A stretch of 64,000 nucleotides of DNA from Bacteroidales bacterium (GTDB lineage Bacteria > Bacteroidota > Bacteroidia > Bacteroidales > JAADJA01), in contig JADHVR010000007.1 in NCBI GenBank assembly GCA_016783885.1, positions 1-64,000 of the forward strand, written 5' to 3'. Shown one piece after another: positions 17,277 through 26,749 of the stretch. Position numbers and translations under genes: made by a program. How positions within the stretch are numbered: position 1 is the first letter of the stretch; every line of letters starts with the position of its first letter. The notes under the pieces are model-generated. The model was not told the DNA's origin. It made no database searches and saw only the letters and a list, made by a program, of their open reading frames with translations.

Positions 17277-17402
17277 TCAAAACATCTTCGCAAGAAATCC
17301 TTCCTGGTTAATTATACTGGAGCTTTTACCTGTGGCTCTTATCACAAATAATCCATTATTTTCTGCCATTTGTTCGGAACCTGCATCTGCCCCACGCACA
17401 TT
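17277..17402 (-). pseudogene. 3' remnant of a PD-(D/E)XK-nuclease-like (DUF3782-type) gene
   Basis: The minus-strand frame ending at TGA 17277-17279 reads EQMAENNGLFVIRATGKSSS, then IINQEGFLAKMF. This closely resembles the conserved end of uncharacterised PD-(D/E)XK-fold proteins, where a GLYVIRATGDSASI-like strand precedes a terminal F-x-P/A-K motif. The frame is closed by a stop about 40 codons upstream and has no start, so only the tail of the gene remains. Assignment is from memory of the family and is tentative. Confidence 0.5.
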
Positions 17403-17422
17403 TCAGTTTGTAACTGAAATGT
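17398..17422. repeat. 11-bp stem, 3-base loop hairpin
   Basis: ACATTTCAGTT and its exact complement flank a TGT loop. It lies downstream of queG on the minus strand but has no U-tract, so a terminator role is unproven. A second small palindrome, CAGACGTCTG, follows just to the right. Confidence 0.5.
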
Positions 17423-17473
17423 ATTCAGACGTCTGCAATTTGTAATTGTAATAAGTAATTTTTTCTTTTTTCC

Positions 17474-18424
17474 CTATTCCTGCACAAATTTGATATTTCT
17501 CATCAACCCCTTATACTTCGTCCTTTTTACCGGTGAATCCTTAAAGATTTTATCGAAATATTCTTCTGTCAGATTTTCCCAATCGGGTTTTCGCATTTTT
17601 AATAATTCGGCAGATGGTTCAAATTCAGGTTCATTATGAGGTTCGGAAAAGCGGTTCCACGGACACACATCCTGACAGATATCACAGCCGAAAATCCAGT
17701 CGCTGAATTTCCCTTTGAATGTATCTGGGATTTTATTTCCTTTGTATTCAATCGTTAAATATGAAATGCACTTGCGGGCATCCAGTTCGTAAGGTTTCAA
17801 TGCTTTGGTGGGACAGGCGTCGATGCAACGGGTACAGGTTCCACAGTAATTGGGTACGATTGGGTTATCATATTTAAGTTCCAGGTCGGTGATGATCTCC
17901 CCGATAAAAAAATATGAACCCTGCTCTCTATTAATCAGGTTAGTGTTTTTCCCAATCCAGCCTAATCCTGCCTTTGCAGCCCAAACACGGTCAAGCACCG
18001 GCGCAGAATCAACAAAAGCACGGGCATTTATCTCACCTGCCTCTTTTTTAAGAAATTTAATCAATTGTTCTAATTTTCTCTTTATGACGAAATGATAGTC
18101 CTTCCCATAAGCATATTTTGAAATTTTATAATTATTATCTTCGGGAATTTCATGCTTCGGGTAATAATTATACAGAACAGAAATAACCGATTTTGTTTTA
18201 TGAAATAATTTACGCGGGTCGGTTCTTTTATCGAAATAATTTTTCATATATCCCATTTCTCCATGAAGACCTTTTTTTAGCCAGCTTTCAAGCCTTTTTG
18301 TTTCTTCTTCAAGAAACTCAGCTTTTGAGATACCACAAGCAAAAAAACCCAATTCCTTTGCTTTCGATTTTATTAGTCGATTTATATGATCTTTCGATAG
18401 TTTATTTTTCTCTTTGGCAGTCAT
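17474..18424 (-). CDS. queG: Epoxyqueuosine reductase QueG
   Basis: 316 residues from the ATG at 18424; a TTG two codons upstream is the alternative. It catalyses the last step of queuosine synthesis, reducing epoxyqueuosine in tRNA with cobalamin and two [4Fe-4S] clusters. The N-terminal [16 protein letters not shown] and [20 protein letters not shown] are QueG signatures. The cluster motifs [16 protein letters not shown] and [11 protein letters not shown] give eight Cys in two ferredoxin-like sets. The protein is of the short type without a HEAT-repeat extension. It is the last gene of a tight minus-strand run ruvB - TPR protein - queG, 9 bases after the preceding stop. Confidence 0.95.
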   Translation of the reverse strand: MTAKEKNKLSKDHINRLIKSKAKELGFFACGISKAEFLEEETKRLESWLKKGLHGEMGYMKNYFDKRTDPRKLFHKTKSVISVLYNYYPKHEIPEDNNYKISKYAYGKDYHFVIKRKLEQLIKFLKKEAGEINARAFVDSAPVLDRVWAAKAGLGWIGKNTNLINREQGSYFFIGEIITDLELKYDNPIVPNYCGTCTRCIDACPTKALKPYELDARKCISYLTIEYKGNKIPDTFKGKFSDWIFGCDICQDVCPWNRFSEPHNEPEFEPSAELLKMRKPDWENLTEEYFDKIFKDSPVKRTKYKGLMRNIKFVQE

Positions 18425-18433
18425 TATCAAAAA

Positions 18434-20128
18434 TTATTCTCCTCCACAGTATTCTTTCACTAAAGTTTTTACTTCTTCCGTATCGGATTTTGCCAATCCT
18501 AAAGACAAAGCTTGTTTAAGGTCGTTGCAGGCTTCTTCGTAGTTCTCCATACAAATATACACTTCCCCTCTGTTTTTGTAAGCATCGGCATAACCGGGAT
18601 AAATTTCAATGGCTTTATTAAGATTTTCCATAGCTTCTTTATAATTGTCGAGATGTAAAAAAGCAAATCCCAGGCTGCAATAAGCGTAAGAACTTTCAGG
18701 GTTGAATTCAAGCGAACTTCTGAAGTCATCTATCGCCTTATTATATTTTTTTTGAACCAAATAAATAAAGCCCCGGTTTTCATAAGCATAATAATTGTTA
18801 TGATTAAGCCTAATAGATTCATTAAGATCGGAAAGGGCTGCTTTGTAATTCTGCTCCTCACGGTAAGCTATACCCCTTTTTAATAACGGGAAATAAGTTT
18901 TGCCTGTTATGTTTATTACATTATCCCAAAGTGTTAAACTGTTATTCCAGACTTTTGTTTGTTGAAAAGTTAATACACTAAGCAATAATATGTATAATGA
19001 AATAAAAACAAGTCCGGCAGTTTTGATTTTAGGATATTTTTTAAATAAATGATAAATGCCATAAGAAATAATCACAAAAAGTCCGATAGAAGGTATATAC
19101 GCATACCTGTCAGTAGCATAAACAGGAACACCTGCTGGTATCAGGAATAGAAAAATGTTTATCAGAAAAAATACTAATCCGAAAAAAACAACATTCAGTT
19201 TTTTATATAAAGACAGGATAATAGCTGTAAACAATACTAAATAGCTGAGAAGGAATAACAATATCAATGGTGTAAGATGTTCCGACAGATTTTGTGGCAT
19301 TGGATAGTAAGCAGATAGATTTAAAGGTATGAGTGTTTTTGTGATATAAAAAATTATGGCTTTACCTGTGACCAAAATCCGTATATAAAAAGGATATCCT
19401 GTGCTGTTTGCCAGTGCGCCATACTGGTGATGAGCATAGATTGTAGCCAAACCCAGGATGATTGAAAGCACAAAAAAGGGTATTTTTTCCAATAAAATTC
19501 CTTTGCCGAAAATATGCCTTTTATAAATATAGTCAACCAATATAAGAGCTAAAGGTAATGTAACAGCCGCTGCCTTTGACATTAAGGATAAAATAAAAAA
19601 AAACAGTGATAAAAAATAATATGAGGATTTCTTTTTGTGTAAATAAAACAGATAGGCTATAAGAGAGCTTAAAAAAAACAATGTGTATAGAACATTTTTT
19701 CTTTCTGTAATCCATGCAACCGATTCAACGTGCAAGGTATGTATTCCGAATAAAAATGAACTTAATAAGGCGATGAAAGGATTTTTGAAAAGTAAATCAA
19801 GAAAACGGAAAACCAGAAATGTATTTATAAGATGAAGAATTAAATTAGTTGTATGAAACACAAAAGGGTTTAACCCGTCAATAGAGTAATCGAGTGCAAA
19901 AGACAGAAGTATAAAGGGCTGGTATTGACCGACAAAGGGCTTTGTAAACCATCTGATTAAATTGTTTAGCGAGAATGAATGAATTAATTTATTTTCTGTA
20001 ACGAAAATATTATCATCCCAGTTAGTAAAATTATTTTCAAAAACAGGAAAATAAGCAAACGCAGTTACTATCAGGATGCCGGTAAGCCATAACCACTTTT
20101 TATTGATAGAAAAAGGAATAATACTCAT
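18434..20128 (-). CDS. Multi-pass membrane protein with C-terminal TPR repeats (TMTC-like)
   Basis: 564 residues. The first ~390 form about ten membrane helices with a glycosyltransferase-C-like start: the loop NWDDNIFVTENKLIHSF after helix one contains the Asp-Asp pair, and LLFGIHTLHVESVAWITERKN follows. This is the architecture of TMTC/PMT-type mannosyltransferases and related bacterial proteins. The C-terminal ~170 residues hold four TPR units (YKAALSDLNESIRLNHNNYY, YNKAIDDFRSSLEFNPESSY, YKEAMENLNKAIEIYPGYAD, YEEACNDLKQALSLG). Transfer of sugar to proteins is plausible but unproven. It lies 16 bases from ruvB and 9 bases from queG, consistent with co-transcription. Confidence 0.85.
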   Translation of the reverse strand: MSIIPFSINKKWLWLTGILIVTAFAYFPVFENNFTNWDDNIFVTENKLIHSFSLNNLIRWFTKPFVGQYQPFILLSFALDYSIDGLNPFVFHTTNLILHLINTFLVFRFLDLLFKNPFIALLSSFLFGIHTLHVESVAWITERKNVLYTLFFLSSLIAYLFYLHKKKSSYYFLSLFFFILSLMSKAAAVTLPLALILVDYIYKRHIFGKGILLEKIPFFVLSIILGLATIYAHHQYGALANSTGYPFYIRILVTGKAIIFYITKTLIPLNLSAYYPMPQNLSEHLTPLILLFLLSYLVLFTAIILSLYKKLNVVFFGLVFFLINIFLFLIPAGVPVYATDRYAYIPSIGLFVIISYGIYHLFKKYPKIKTAGLVFISLYILLLSVLTFQQTKVWNNSLTLWDNVINITGKTYFPLLKRGIAYREEQNYKAALSDLNESIRLNHNNYYAYENRGFIYLVQKKYNKAIDDFRSSLEFNPESSYAYCSLGFAFLHLDNYKEAMENLNKAIEIYPGYADAYKNRGEVYICMENYEEACNDLKQALSLGLAKSDTEEVKTLVKEYCGGE

Positions 20129-20144
20129 TAATCGTAATCATTAA

Positions 20145-21167
20145 TTAAAAGAGCTTAGCCTGTGAAGGTTTTTTTACTTTCCCCAAATGTTTATACGCCA
20201 GTTCAGTTGCTTCCCTTCCTCTTGGTGTCCTCATCAGGTAACCTTCCTGTATAAGAAAAGGTTCATAAACTTCTTCAATTGTTCCGCCCTCTTCTGCCAC
20301 TGCCGTTGCAATAGTTGTGAGACCAACAGGGCCTCCTTTAAATTTTTCAATAATTGTCGAAAGGATTTTGTTATCCATTTCATCCAGCCCGTGTTTATCA
20401 ACGTTAAGGGCAGAGAGTCCGTAGTGAGCAATATTAAGGTCAATTTTTCCATCACCTTTTATCTGGGCAAAATCCCTAACTCTTCTGAGCAGCAGGTTGG
20501 CAATTCGCGGAGTTCCTCGGCTCCTTCGCGATATTTCAGAGGCAGCCTCATTGCTGATTTCAACTTTCAGGATTTGTGCTGACCGGTTAATTATCTTCTT
20601 AATAATATTTGCCTCGTAGTACGAAAGTCTTGAATTTATTCCGAACCTTGACCTGAGAGGAGCCGTAAGTAAACCCGAACGGGTTGTTGCACCGATTAAT
20701 GTAAAAGGGCTTAACGTAATCTGAACGCTCCGTGCATTAGGTCCGGTTTCAATCATTATATCTATTTTGTAATCCTCCATTGCAGAGTAAAGATATTCCT
20801 CAACTACTGGGCTTAGCCGATGTATTTCATCAATGAAAAGGACATCATTCTCTTCTAAATTTGTCAGTAAGCCTGCAAGATCGCCGGGCTTATCCAAAAC
20901 AGGTCCCGATGATACTTTGATATTTACTCCCAGTTCATTGGCAATAATGTAAGATAAAGTCGTTTTTCCCAATCCCGGAGGCCCATGCAAAAGAACATGG
21001 TCGAGCGATTCATTACGCAACTTAGCAGCTTCAACAAATATTTTAAGATTATCAACAACATTTTTTTGTCCGGCAAAATCTTTAAAGTCGGAGGGGCGAA
21101 GAACTTTTTCGATTTCCAGTTCTGCCTTGGTAAGATGTAAACCGGTAGCATCCAGATTTTCGTTCAT
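20145..21167 (-). CDS. ruvB: Holliday junction branch migration ATPase RuvB
   Basis: 340 residues, normal length. RuvB forms the hexameric motor that migrates Holliday junctions with RuvA. The N-terminal [18 protein letters not shown] precedes Walker [10 protein letters not shown] (residues 62-70), Walker [11 protein letters not shown] (about 111-120), and sensor-I segment [22 protein letters not shown]. The C-terminal winged helix is present ([32 protein letters not shown]). A TACTTTTG -7-like box lies at 21184-21191 on the minus strand just upstream. RuvA and RuvC are not in the window. Confidence 0.97.
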   Translation of the reverse strand: MNENLDATGLHLTKAELEIEKVLRPSDFKDFAGQKNVVDNLKIFVEAAKLRNESLDHVLLHGPPGLGKTTLSYIIANELGVNIKVSSGPVLDKPGDLAGLLTNLEENDVLFIDEIHRLSPVVEEYLYSAMEDYKIDIMIETGPNARSVQITLSPFTLIGATTRSGLLTAPLRSRFGINSRLSYYEANIIKKIINRSAQILKVEISNEAASEISRRSRGTPRIANLLLRRVRDFAQIKGDGKIDLNIAHYGLSALNVDKHGLDEMDNKILSTIIEKFKGGPVGLTTIATAVAEEGGTIEEVYEPFLIQEGYLMRTPRGREATELAYKHLGKVKKPSQAKLF

Positions 21168-21295
21168 TAATTGAAATTTTAAGCAAAAGTAATAAACTTA
21201 AAAACACATGAACACTTCAAACATTTTTTTCCTAATTCTTAATTCACACATAATTTTTTTTGTAATTTAGCACCTGAAAATAAAAGATCAAAAGC

Positions 21296-22144
21296 ATGAA
21301 ACAGATCATTGTAGCCATTGATTTTTCGAGATGTTCGGTTCACGCACTCGAATATGGTGTTAATTTAGCTAACAGAATTAAAGCTAATATCCTTATGGTT
21401 TGGGTGGATAATACCCAAAGTGCTGAATCGGTTTTTCCTGATTTAATGACAAAAAGCAGAAAAGAAATCACTACTAATTTTGATGAACTCATACAAAAAT
21501 ATGGCTCAAGTTTAAAAGAAGGAGAGATTACATATAAAATAAGAAAGGGCAAGGTACACCAGGAAATTGCCAATCAGGCAAAATACAGCGATGCCGAAAT
21601 AATTATTACCGGAACACATGGTGTTACGGGTTTTGAGGAGTTTTGGATTGGAAGCAATGCATACAGATTGGTAACCTATACGCCATGTCCTGTCATTACA
21701 ATCAGAACGGATTTTAAATTTAAAGAAACAATTAATAAAATTGTTTTACCAATTGACAGCTCGCTTGAGACCAGGCAAAAGTTACCTTATACTACTAAAC
21801 TGGCAAAGTATTTCGACTCTGAAATCCATATAGTATCACTGTATTCCACATCCATAAAAATTGTTAGGCAAAAGGTTGATAACTATACCTTACAGGTTAA
21901 AAAATATTTGGATGAAGAAAATGTTCCCTCCCAAGTAGAAGCTATTGATGCAGAAAATATTACAAATTCTACAATCGATTATGCGAAAAAAATTGATGCG
22001 GATATCATTGCAATAATGACTGAACAGGAAACCACAACATCTAATTTGTTTCTTGGAGCTTATGCCCAGCAGATGGTGAATCATTCTCCCATTCCGGTTT
22101 TAAACATTCATGCAAGAGAATATATAAGGATACAATCGAGGTAA
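21296..22144 (+). CDS. Universal stress protein with two Usp domains
   Basis: 282 residues in two tandem Usp folds. Domain one (residues 1-140) starts KQIIVAIDFSRCSVHALEYG and has the ATP-binding loop GTHGVTGFEEFWIGSNAYRL, matching G-2x-G-9x-G(S/N). Domain two (about 145-280; NKIVLPIDSSLETRQKLPYT) has lost the glycine motif at the corresponding TEQETTTSNLFLGAYAQQM site, so it probably does not bind ATP. Such tandem Usps respond to starvation and redox stress. It heads a plus-strand run with a SPOR protein, SixA-like phosphatase and polyphosphate kinase. Confidence 0.92.
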   Translation: MKQIIVAIDFSRCSVHALEYGVNLANRIKANILMVWVDNTQSAESVFPDLMTKSRKEITTNFDELIQKYGSSLKEGEITYKIRKGKVHQEIANQAKYSDAEIIITGTHGVTGFEEFWIGSNAYRLVTYTPCPVITIRTDFKFKETINKIVLPIDSSLETRQKLPYTTKLAKYFDSEIHIVSLYSTSIKIVRQKVDNYTLQVKKYLDEENVPSQVEAIDAENITNSTIDYAKKIDADIIAIMTEQETTTSNLFLGAYAQQMVNHSPIPVLNIHAREYIRIQSR

Positions 22145-22211
22145 TTTTGACCATCAAAAAAAAAAATAACAAATAGCAATCCCGAAATTTCCGGATCAAA
22201 TTATAAATAGG

Positions 22212-22622
22212 ATGAAAAAAACGATTTTATTTATAGCTTTATTAACATTTAGCTTTTCTTTGTTCTCACAGAATGACAGCATAGGTAAAGTTCAGATTAT
22301 ACAGGATGCAAGGGTTGATACCTTATTAGAAAAACATATTTACCTGAATGAACACAATCCCGGAATTGAAGGCTGGAGAATCCAGGTTTTTTTTGAAGCC
22401 GGCAATTACTCCAAACGGATGGCTATCGAAGAAAAGTCTGCGTTTGTTGAAAAACACCCTGATGTGCCTGCCTACCTGATTTTCCAGGAGCCTTATTATA
22501 AGGTGAGGGTTGGTGATTACCGGACAAAAATGGAAGCAGAGAAATTTTTAAAAAAAATCGAAAGAAAATATCCTAATGCATTTGTGGTGAAGGATGAGAT
22601 TAATTTTCCGAGTCTCAATTAA
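22212..22622 (+). CDS. Secreted SPOR-domain protein
   Basis: 136 residues. A signal peptide (TILFIALLTFSFSLFSQ) is followed by a short linker and a C-terminal SPOR domain: GWRIQVFFEAGNYSKRMA, then YYKVRVGDYRTKMEAEKFLKKI. SPOR domains bind septal peptidoglycan stripped of stem peptides, so a periplasmic role at the cell wall is likely. This short single-SPOR form is common in Bacteroidota. It is 67 bases after the Usp gene and 11 bases before the SixA-like gene. Confidence 0.85.
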   Translation: MKKTILFIALLTFSFSLFSQNDSIGKVQIIQDARVDTLLEKHIYLNEHNPGIEGWRIQVFFEAGNYSKRMAIEEKSAFVEKHPDVPAYLIFQEPYYKVRVGDYRTKMEAEKFLKKIERKYPNAFVVKDEINFPSLN

Positions 22623-22633
22623 AAATAAATCCT

Positions 22634-23134
22634 ATGAAAACACTCTACATCGTCCGTCATGCCAAATCCTCCTGGGATTACCCCGAATTATCAGACCATG
22701 AACGCCCTTTACTCGAAAAAGGTAAAAAGCGGACTAAACTTGTTGCCGGTTATTTACAGGAAAATAATATCCGGATCGACAGAATAATTTCAAGCCATGC
22801 AGTAAGGGCATTTGAAACGACAAAAATTATAGCAGCAGAAATTAATTATCCCGAAGATGAGATCCGAATTTCTGAGGATATTTATTATGGAGACGCTGAT
22901 AGTTTGTTTTATCATCTCTTTAAACTTCCTGAAAAAATTCAATCGGTAATGTTAGTAGGGCATAATCCGACATTCACCTATTTTGCTAATTCTTTCCTTA
23001 AAAAAGAGATTGAGTGGCTGCCTACATCAGGTATAGTTTGTATTGAATTTAAAACTGATAAATGGGAAAAACTGCATAATGCCAAAAAAACAGTTAAATT
23101 TGTAATCACCCCTAAAATGATGCACAATAATTAA
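22634..23134 (+). CDS. SixA-like phosphohistidine phosphatase (histidine phosphatase superfamily)
   Basis: 166 residues. The RHG-type active site is RHAKSSWD (Arg 8, His 9), followed by ISSHAVRAFETTKII (second Arg) and the late MLVGHNPTFTYFAN with the second catalytic His. This short form matches SixA, which removes phosphate from histidine residues. It lies between the SPOR gene and polyphosphate kinase with small gaps (11 and 22 bases), suggesting a single transcript. Direct action on PPK phosphohistidine is a speculation raised in findings. Confidence 0.9.
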   Translation: MKTLYIVRHAKSSWDYPELSDHERPLLEKGKKRTKLVAGYLQENNIRIDRIISSHAVRAFETTKIIAAEINYPEDEIRISEDIYYGDADSLFYHLFKLPEKIQSVMLVGHNPTFTYFANSFLKKEIEWLPTSGIVCIEFKTDKWEKLHNAKKTVKFVITPKMMHNN

Positions 23135-23156
23135 AAAACAAAAACTATTAATCTAA

Positions 23157-25238
23157 ATGATTGAAAAAACTGTCGTTCGAAATACAGCAAATTATATGAT
23201 CAACCGCGAAATAAGCTGGCTGCATTTTAATGCGCGTGTTTTACAGGAAGCCATTGATCCCTCCACTCCACTTATCGAACGAATAAAATTTCTTGGTATT
23301 TTTTCTAATAACAGGGATGAATTTTTCAGGGTTCGGGTAGCAACCCTGAGCAGGATAGTGAATGCAGAGAAGTATGGCGTAAAGTATAAAAAAGATGATC
23401 CAAAAGATGTCTTAGATGAGATTAAAAAAATAGTTATTCAGCAAGAAAAAGTCTTTACTGAAACATATTATCAAATTGTAAAAGAATTAGCTAACGAAGG
23501 GGTTTATATTCTGAATGAAAATGAACTGGACGAGGAGCAGGGAGAATTTGTAAAGCGGTTTTACCAGGAAACGCTCAGGCAATATTTATTCCCGGTGATG
23601 CTTGATGATTTCCGGAATATCACTTCTATTAAAGACGGATCAATTTACCTGGCAGTTAAGTTAAAAAGCTCGAAAAAAGTTTTAAACAACAATTATGCGC
23701 TTGTCAAGATTCCGCAAAAATCATTATCACGTTTTTTGATTCTTCCGGAGAAAGCCGGCAATCAATACATTGTGCTGATGGATGATGTGATCAGGTATTG
23801 CCTCGAAGACATCTTTGCTATATTCGGCTATGATACGTTTGATGCTTACACCATAAAAATGACCCGCGATGCCGAACTGGATATTGATGACGATATTTCT
23901 AAAAGTTTTTTAGAGAAGATGAGCGAAAGCATCAAACAGAGAAAAAGAGGAATCCCTGTAAGATTTGTATATGATGAAGAGATTCCGGAAAAGTATTTAA
24001 AAAAAATTACAGGGAAACTTAAGATATCTGATGAGGATAGACTGAGAGGCGGCGGACGCTACCACAACTTTAAGGATTTTATGTCTTTTCCGAAGATTGG
24101 CTCAGAAAAACTTTTATATCCTTCCTTCCCTCCGCTCAGGCATAAAGACCTGCTTCCAAACCAGAGCATTATTAAGATATTACAGGAAAAAGATATTATG
24201 CTTCACTTTCCTTACCAGTCTTTTCAGTATGTCATTGACCTGCTCAGGGAAGCTTCTATCGACCCGCAGGTAACAGATATAAAAATGACATTTTACAGGG
24301 CAGCAAAGTATTCCAATGTGGTGAACGCATTGGTAAATGCCGCACGGAATGGAAAAAAAGTTGCTGTTTTTCTTGAAATTCAGGCACGCTTTGATGAGGA
24401 GGCAAATATTGTTCTTGCAGGTAAGTTACATGACGAAGGCGTAAAGATTATCCCTACCATTCCCGGATATAAAGTGCATAGCAAACTTATCCTTATTAAA
24501 AGACAGGAAGATGGTCAATCGCGGTATTATGCAAATATAGGTACTGGTAATTTCAATGAATATACTGCAAAAGTGTATGCCGACGATAGTTTAATGACAG
24601 CTAACCAGGAAATTGCTTCCGAGGTTGATAATGTATTCCGGTTGTTTGAAACACGTTATACACATCCGGAATTTAAGACACTTATCGTTTCTCCGTTTTA
24701 TACAAGGAATTTATTTACAAATGCGCTTAATAATGAGATTCGAAATGTTAAAGCAGGTAAAGATGCCTGGGCAATTATTAAAATAAACAGCCTGGTTGAT
24801 AAAAAGATGGTTCGGAAACTTTATGAAGCAAGCAAAGCAGGAGTAAAGCTAAAGTTGATCATTAGGGGAATTTGTGTTTTAGTACCTGGAGTTAAAGGAT
24901 TAAGTGAAAATATTGAAGTAATCAGTATTGTGGACCGTTTTCTCGAACATTCGAGGGTGTTTATATTTTGCAACGATAACGATAACAGATATTATATAGG
25001 ATCTGCCGATTGGATGCCCCGCAACCTTGACCACAGGATTGAAGTTGTTACACCTGTTTATGATAAAGAGATACGGAAGGAATTATGGGATATGCTCCAA
25101 ATTCAGTTAAAAGATAACTGCAAAGCAAGGATCAGCGGTGAGAAATATATCAATAGATATCGCAGGATCAATTCGAAAAATAAGGTCAGGTCACAGTTTG
25201 AGATTTACGAGTATTATAAAAGGAAGATTGGGGAATAA
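23157..25238 (+). CDS. ppk1: Polyphosphate kinase 1
   Basis: 693 residues, normal length for PPK1. It polymerises the gamma-phosphate of ATP into polyphosphate through a phosphohistidine intermediate. The N domain starts REISWLHFNARVLQEA and IFSNNRDEFFRVRVATL. The catalytic C-terminal domains carry GYKVHSKLILIKR (autophosphorylated His) and FLEHSRVFIF (second catalytic His), as well as IGTGNFNEYTAKVYADDSL. The final segment IGSADWMPRNLDHRIEV is conserved. Last gene of the Usp-SPOR-SixA-ppk1 run. No exopolyphosphatase lies in the window. Confidence 0.97.
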   Translation: MIEKTVVRNTANYMINREISWLHFNARVLQEAIDPSTPLIERIKFLGIFSNNRDEFFRVRVATLSRIVNAEKYGVKYKKDDPKDVLDEIKKIVIQQEKVFTETYYQIVKELANEGVYILNENELDEEQGEFVKRFYQETLRQYLFPVMLDDFRNITSIKDGSIYLAVKLKSSKKVLNNNYALVKIPQKSLSRFLILPEKAGNQYIVLMDDVIRYCLEDIFAIFGYDTFDAYTIKMTRDAELDIDDDISKSFLEKMSESIKQRKRGIPVRFVYDEEIPEKYLKKITGKLKISDEDRLRGGGRYHNFKDFMSFPKIGSEKLLYPSFPPLRHKDLLPNQSIIKILQEKDIMLHFPYQSFQYVIDLLREASIDPQVTDIKMTFYRAAKYSNVVNALVNAARNGKKVAVFLEIQARFDEEANIVLAGKLHDEGVKIIPTIPGYKVHSKLILIKRQEDGQSRYYANIGTGNFNEYTAKVYADDSLMTANQEIASEVDNVFRLFETRYTHPEFKTLIVSPFYTRNLFTNALNNEIRNVKAGKDAWAIIKINSLVDKKMVRKLYEASKAGVKLKLIIRGICVLVPGVKGLSENIEVISIVDRFLEHSRVFIFCNDNDNRYYIGSADWMPRNLDHRIEVVTPVYDKEIRKELWDMLQIQLKDNCKARISGEKYINRYRRINSKNKVRSQFEIYEYYKRKIGE

Positions 25239-25243
25239 ATCTT

Positions 25244-25268
25244 CAGTTGGCAGTCCGCAGTCGGCAGT
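25244..25268. repeat. Tandem CAGTNGGCAGT-type short repeat
   Basis: Overlapping copies of CAGT/GGCAGT (CAGTTGGCAGT then CAGTCGGCAGT) lie just after ppk1. I recall similar CAGTCGGCAGT tracts scattered between genes in Bacteroidota; no function is evident. Confidence 0.5.
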
Positions 25269-25342
25269 GAAACGAAAATAAAGACTGAAAACATCCGAAC
25301 CAAAAATGATCCGGGGCTAAATATTTTTTACCCATTCCGCTT

Positions 25343-26614
25343 TTACTTGCTTCTCACTTTTAATTTCTTCACATAGTTTGTATCTTCTGTTTCAAAAATA
25401 ACGAAGTACAAACCGTCTTCAATACCTTTCAGGCTGATTTTTTGAACAAATTCGCCATTTGAATCGAATTGTTTCTCATAAACGGTAACCCCAAGTATAT
25501 TCACTACACTGATGGTTAAATGTCCTGATTTTGTAAACTCTACATTAAAATTACCATCCGATGGGTTAGGATAGATGCTGAAAGGATCAGTATTGAAGTT
25601 TTCATCTATACCCGTACAGCCATCCACAAGAATTGTCTCTTCTGCAAAGTTCTCACATCCGTTTGTATCGGTGTAAGTATAAGTTATTGTATGTGTACCT
25701 AATCCGGCATCATTTGGGTCGAACCAGCCGTTAGTTACCCCATTACCCGAATATTCACCACCTCCGGGTAGTCCGCCCGTTAATTCAAAAGGAGGATCGT
25801 AAATGCAAACATCGTCAAAAGGTTCCAAAGTAACTTCAGGCAAAGGATATATTATTATAATATCAAGACCGTAAAATGTATTTGAATTTGAACTGGTTGT
25901 TACTGTTAAAGTAACATCTTTATCTCCCGGATATTCGTAAAATACTAATGGATTTTGTTCTGTTGAAGTTAAAGGATCACCGCCTTCAAATTCCCATTCC
26001 CAGGAAATTATATTTCCAATAGATTCATCATAAAACTGAATAGAACTGCCAGCACAAACATCCCAGTTATCAACGGTAAACTGTGGTGTACATGGGCATT
26101 CCATCATCTGGCATCCTGCATTGAGAATAGGTGTGTTTATAGCGTTCACATTCGGAATTGGCCAAATATCCTGCTCGATAATGTCATGATTCGGAGCTAT
26201 TAATATTACAGTTGGATAAGCCGGGATCTGGTATGTATTATTAATTTGTGTGCCGCCTCCTTCCACGCCACTAATAGTTGGATATTCCACGCCATAGGTT
26301 TCATCAAATAGAATACAGGCTGCATTATCATCGCCAGTAGATATACTCATAAAAAATACATCACCGTAATTACAACCAAAATCATTGTACGATTGATTTA
26401 CAATTGGCGCTGTTTGCTGGCAAGGCCCGCAAGTCGTGAAGAAGAAATCGATGATCACATACTGGCCATTGTCGAGAATATCAAATAAATGGATTGTATC
26501 CCCGTAAATAGTCTCAGCAGTGAAATCAACTGCAACTGTTAAAGGGCATTGTGCTTTTGATGAATTAAAAGTTAAAAACCCGACAATTAGAAGTAAGAAT
26601 AAACTTTTTTTCAT
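25343..26614 (-). CDS. Secreted redoxin-PKD protein with T9SS sorting domain
   Basis: 423 residues. After a signal peptide (LFLLLIVGFLTFNSSKAQ) comes a thioredoxin/TlpA-like domain whose redox site is FFTTCGPCQQ (Cys 62 and Cys 65) and which continues to IPAYPTVILIAPNH with the cis-Pro. A CxC segment (MECPCTPQF) then leads to a PKD-like domain (ISWEWEFEGGDPLTSTEQNP) and a second Ig-like module. The end (YPNPSDGNFNVEF ... GLYFVIFETED) is a T9SS sorting domain. It should act outside the cell or on its surface, perhaps in disulfide exchange; the combination is unusual. Single gene, divergent from lipA. Confidence 0.85.
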   Translation of the reverse strand: MKKSLFLLLIVGFLTFNSSKAQCPLTVAVDFTAETIYGDTIHLFDILDNGQYVIIDFFFTTCGPCQQTAPIVNQSYNDFGCNYGDVFFMSISTGDDNAACILFDETYGVEYPTISGVEGGGTQINNTYQIPAYPTVILIAPNHDIIEQDIWPIPNVNAINTPILNAGCQMMECPCTPQFTVDNWDVCAGSSIQFYDESIGNIISWEWEFEGGDPLTSTEQNPLVFYEYPGDKDVTLTVTTSSNSNTFYGLDIIIIYPLPEVTLEPFDDVCIYDPPFELTGGLPGGGEYSGNGVTNGWFDPNDAGLGTHTITYTYTDTNGCENFAEETILVDGCTGIDENFNTDPFSIYPNPSDGNFNVEFTKSGHLTISVVNILGVTVYEKQFDSNGEFVQKISLKGIEDGLYFVIFETEDTNYVKKLKVRSK

Positions 26615-26695
26615 AATATTTTTAATTTATTTTCTGTGAATAATTTTTTGAATAGAAGATTATTTACTAAAAGGACAGCGTATATATTTAATAAG

Positions 26696-26724
26696 TTGCC
26701 TCATACTCAAAATTAATAACTTTG
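26696..26724 (+). promoter_or_regulatory. lipA promoter (Bacteroidota type)
   Basis: TAACTTTG at 26717-26724 matches TAnnTTTG, and TTG at 26696-26698 lies 18 bases upstream. The lipA ATG follows 25 bases later. Confidence 0.6.
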
Positions 26725-26749
26725 CCGAAGGATTAATGAAGAAACGGAA

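Noticed and set aside
17426-17435. CAGACGTCTG palindrome and neighbouring hairpin as a CRISPR repeat or att site
   Set aside because: Only a single copy of each; no regular spacing, no spacers and no integrase nearby.
22145-22211. Terminator between the Usp and SPOR genes
   Set aside because: Only an imperfect CCGAAATTTCCGG dyad with an A-run on the plus strand; too weak to call.
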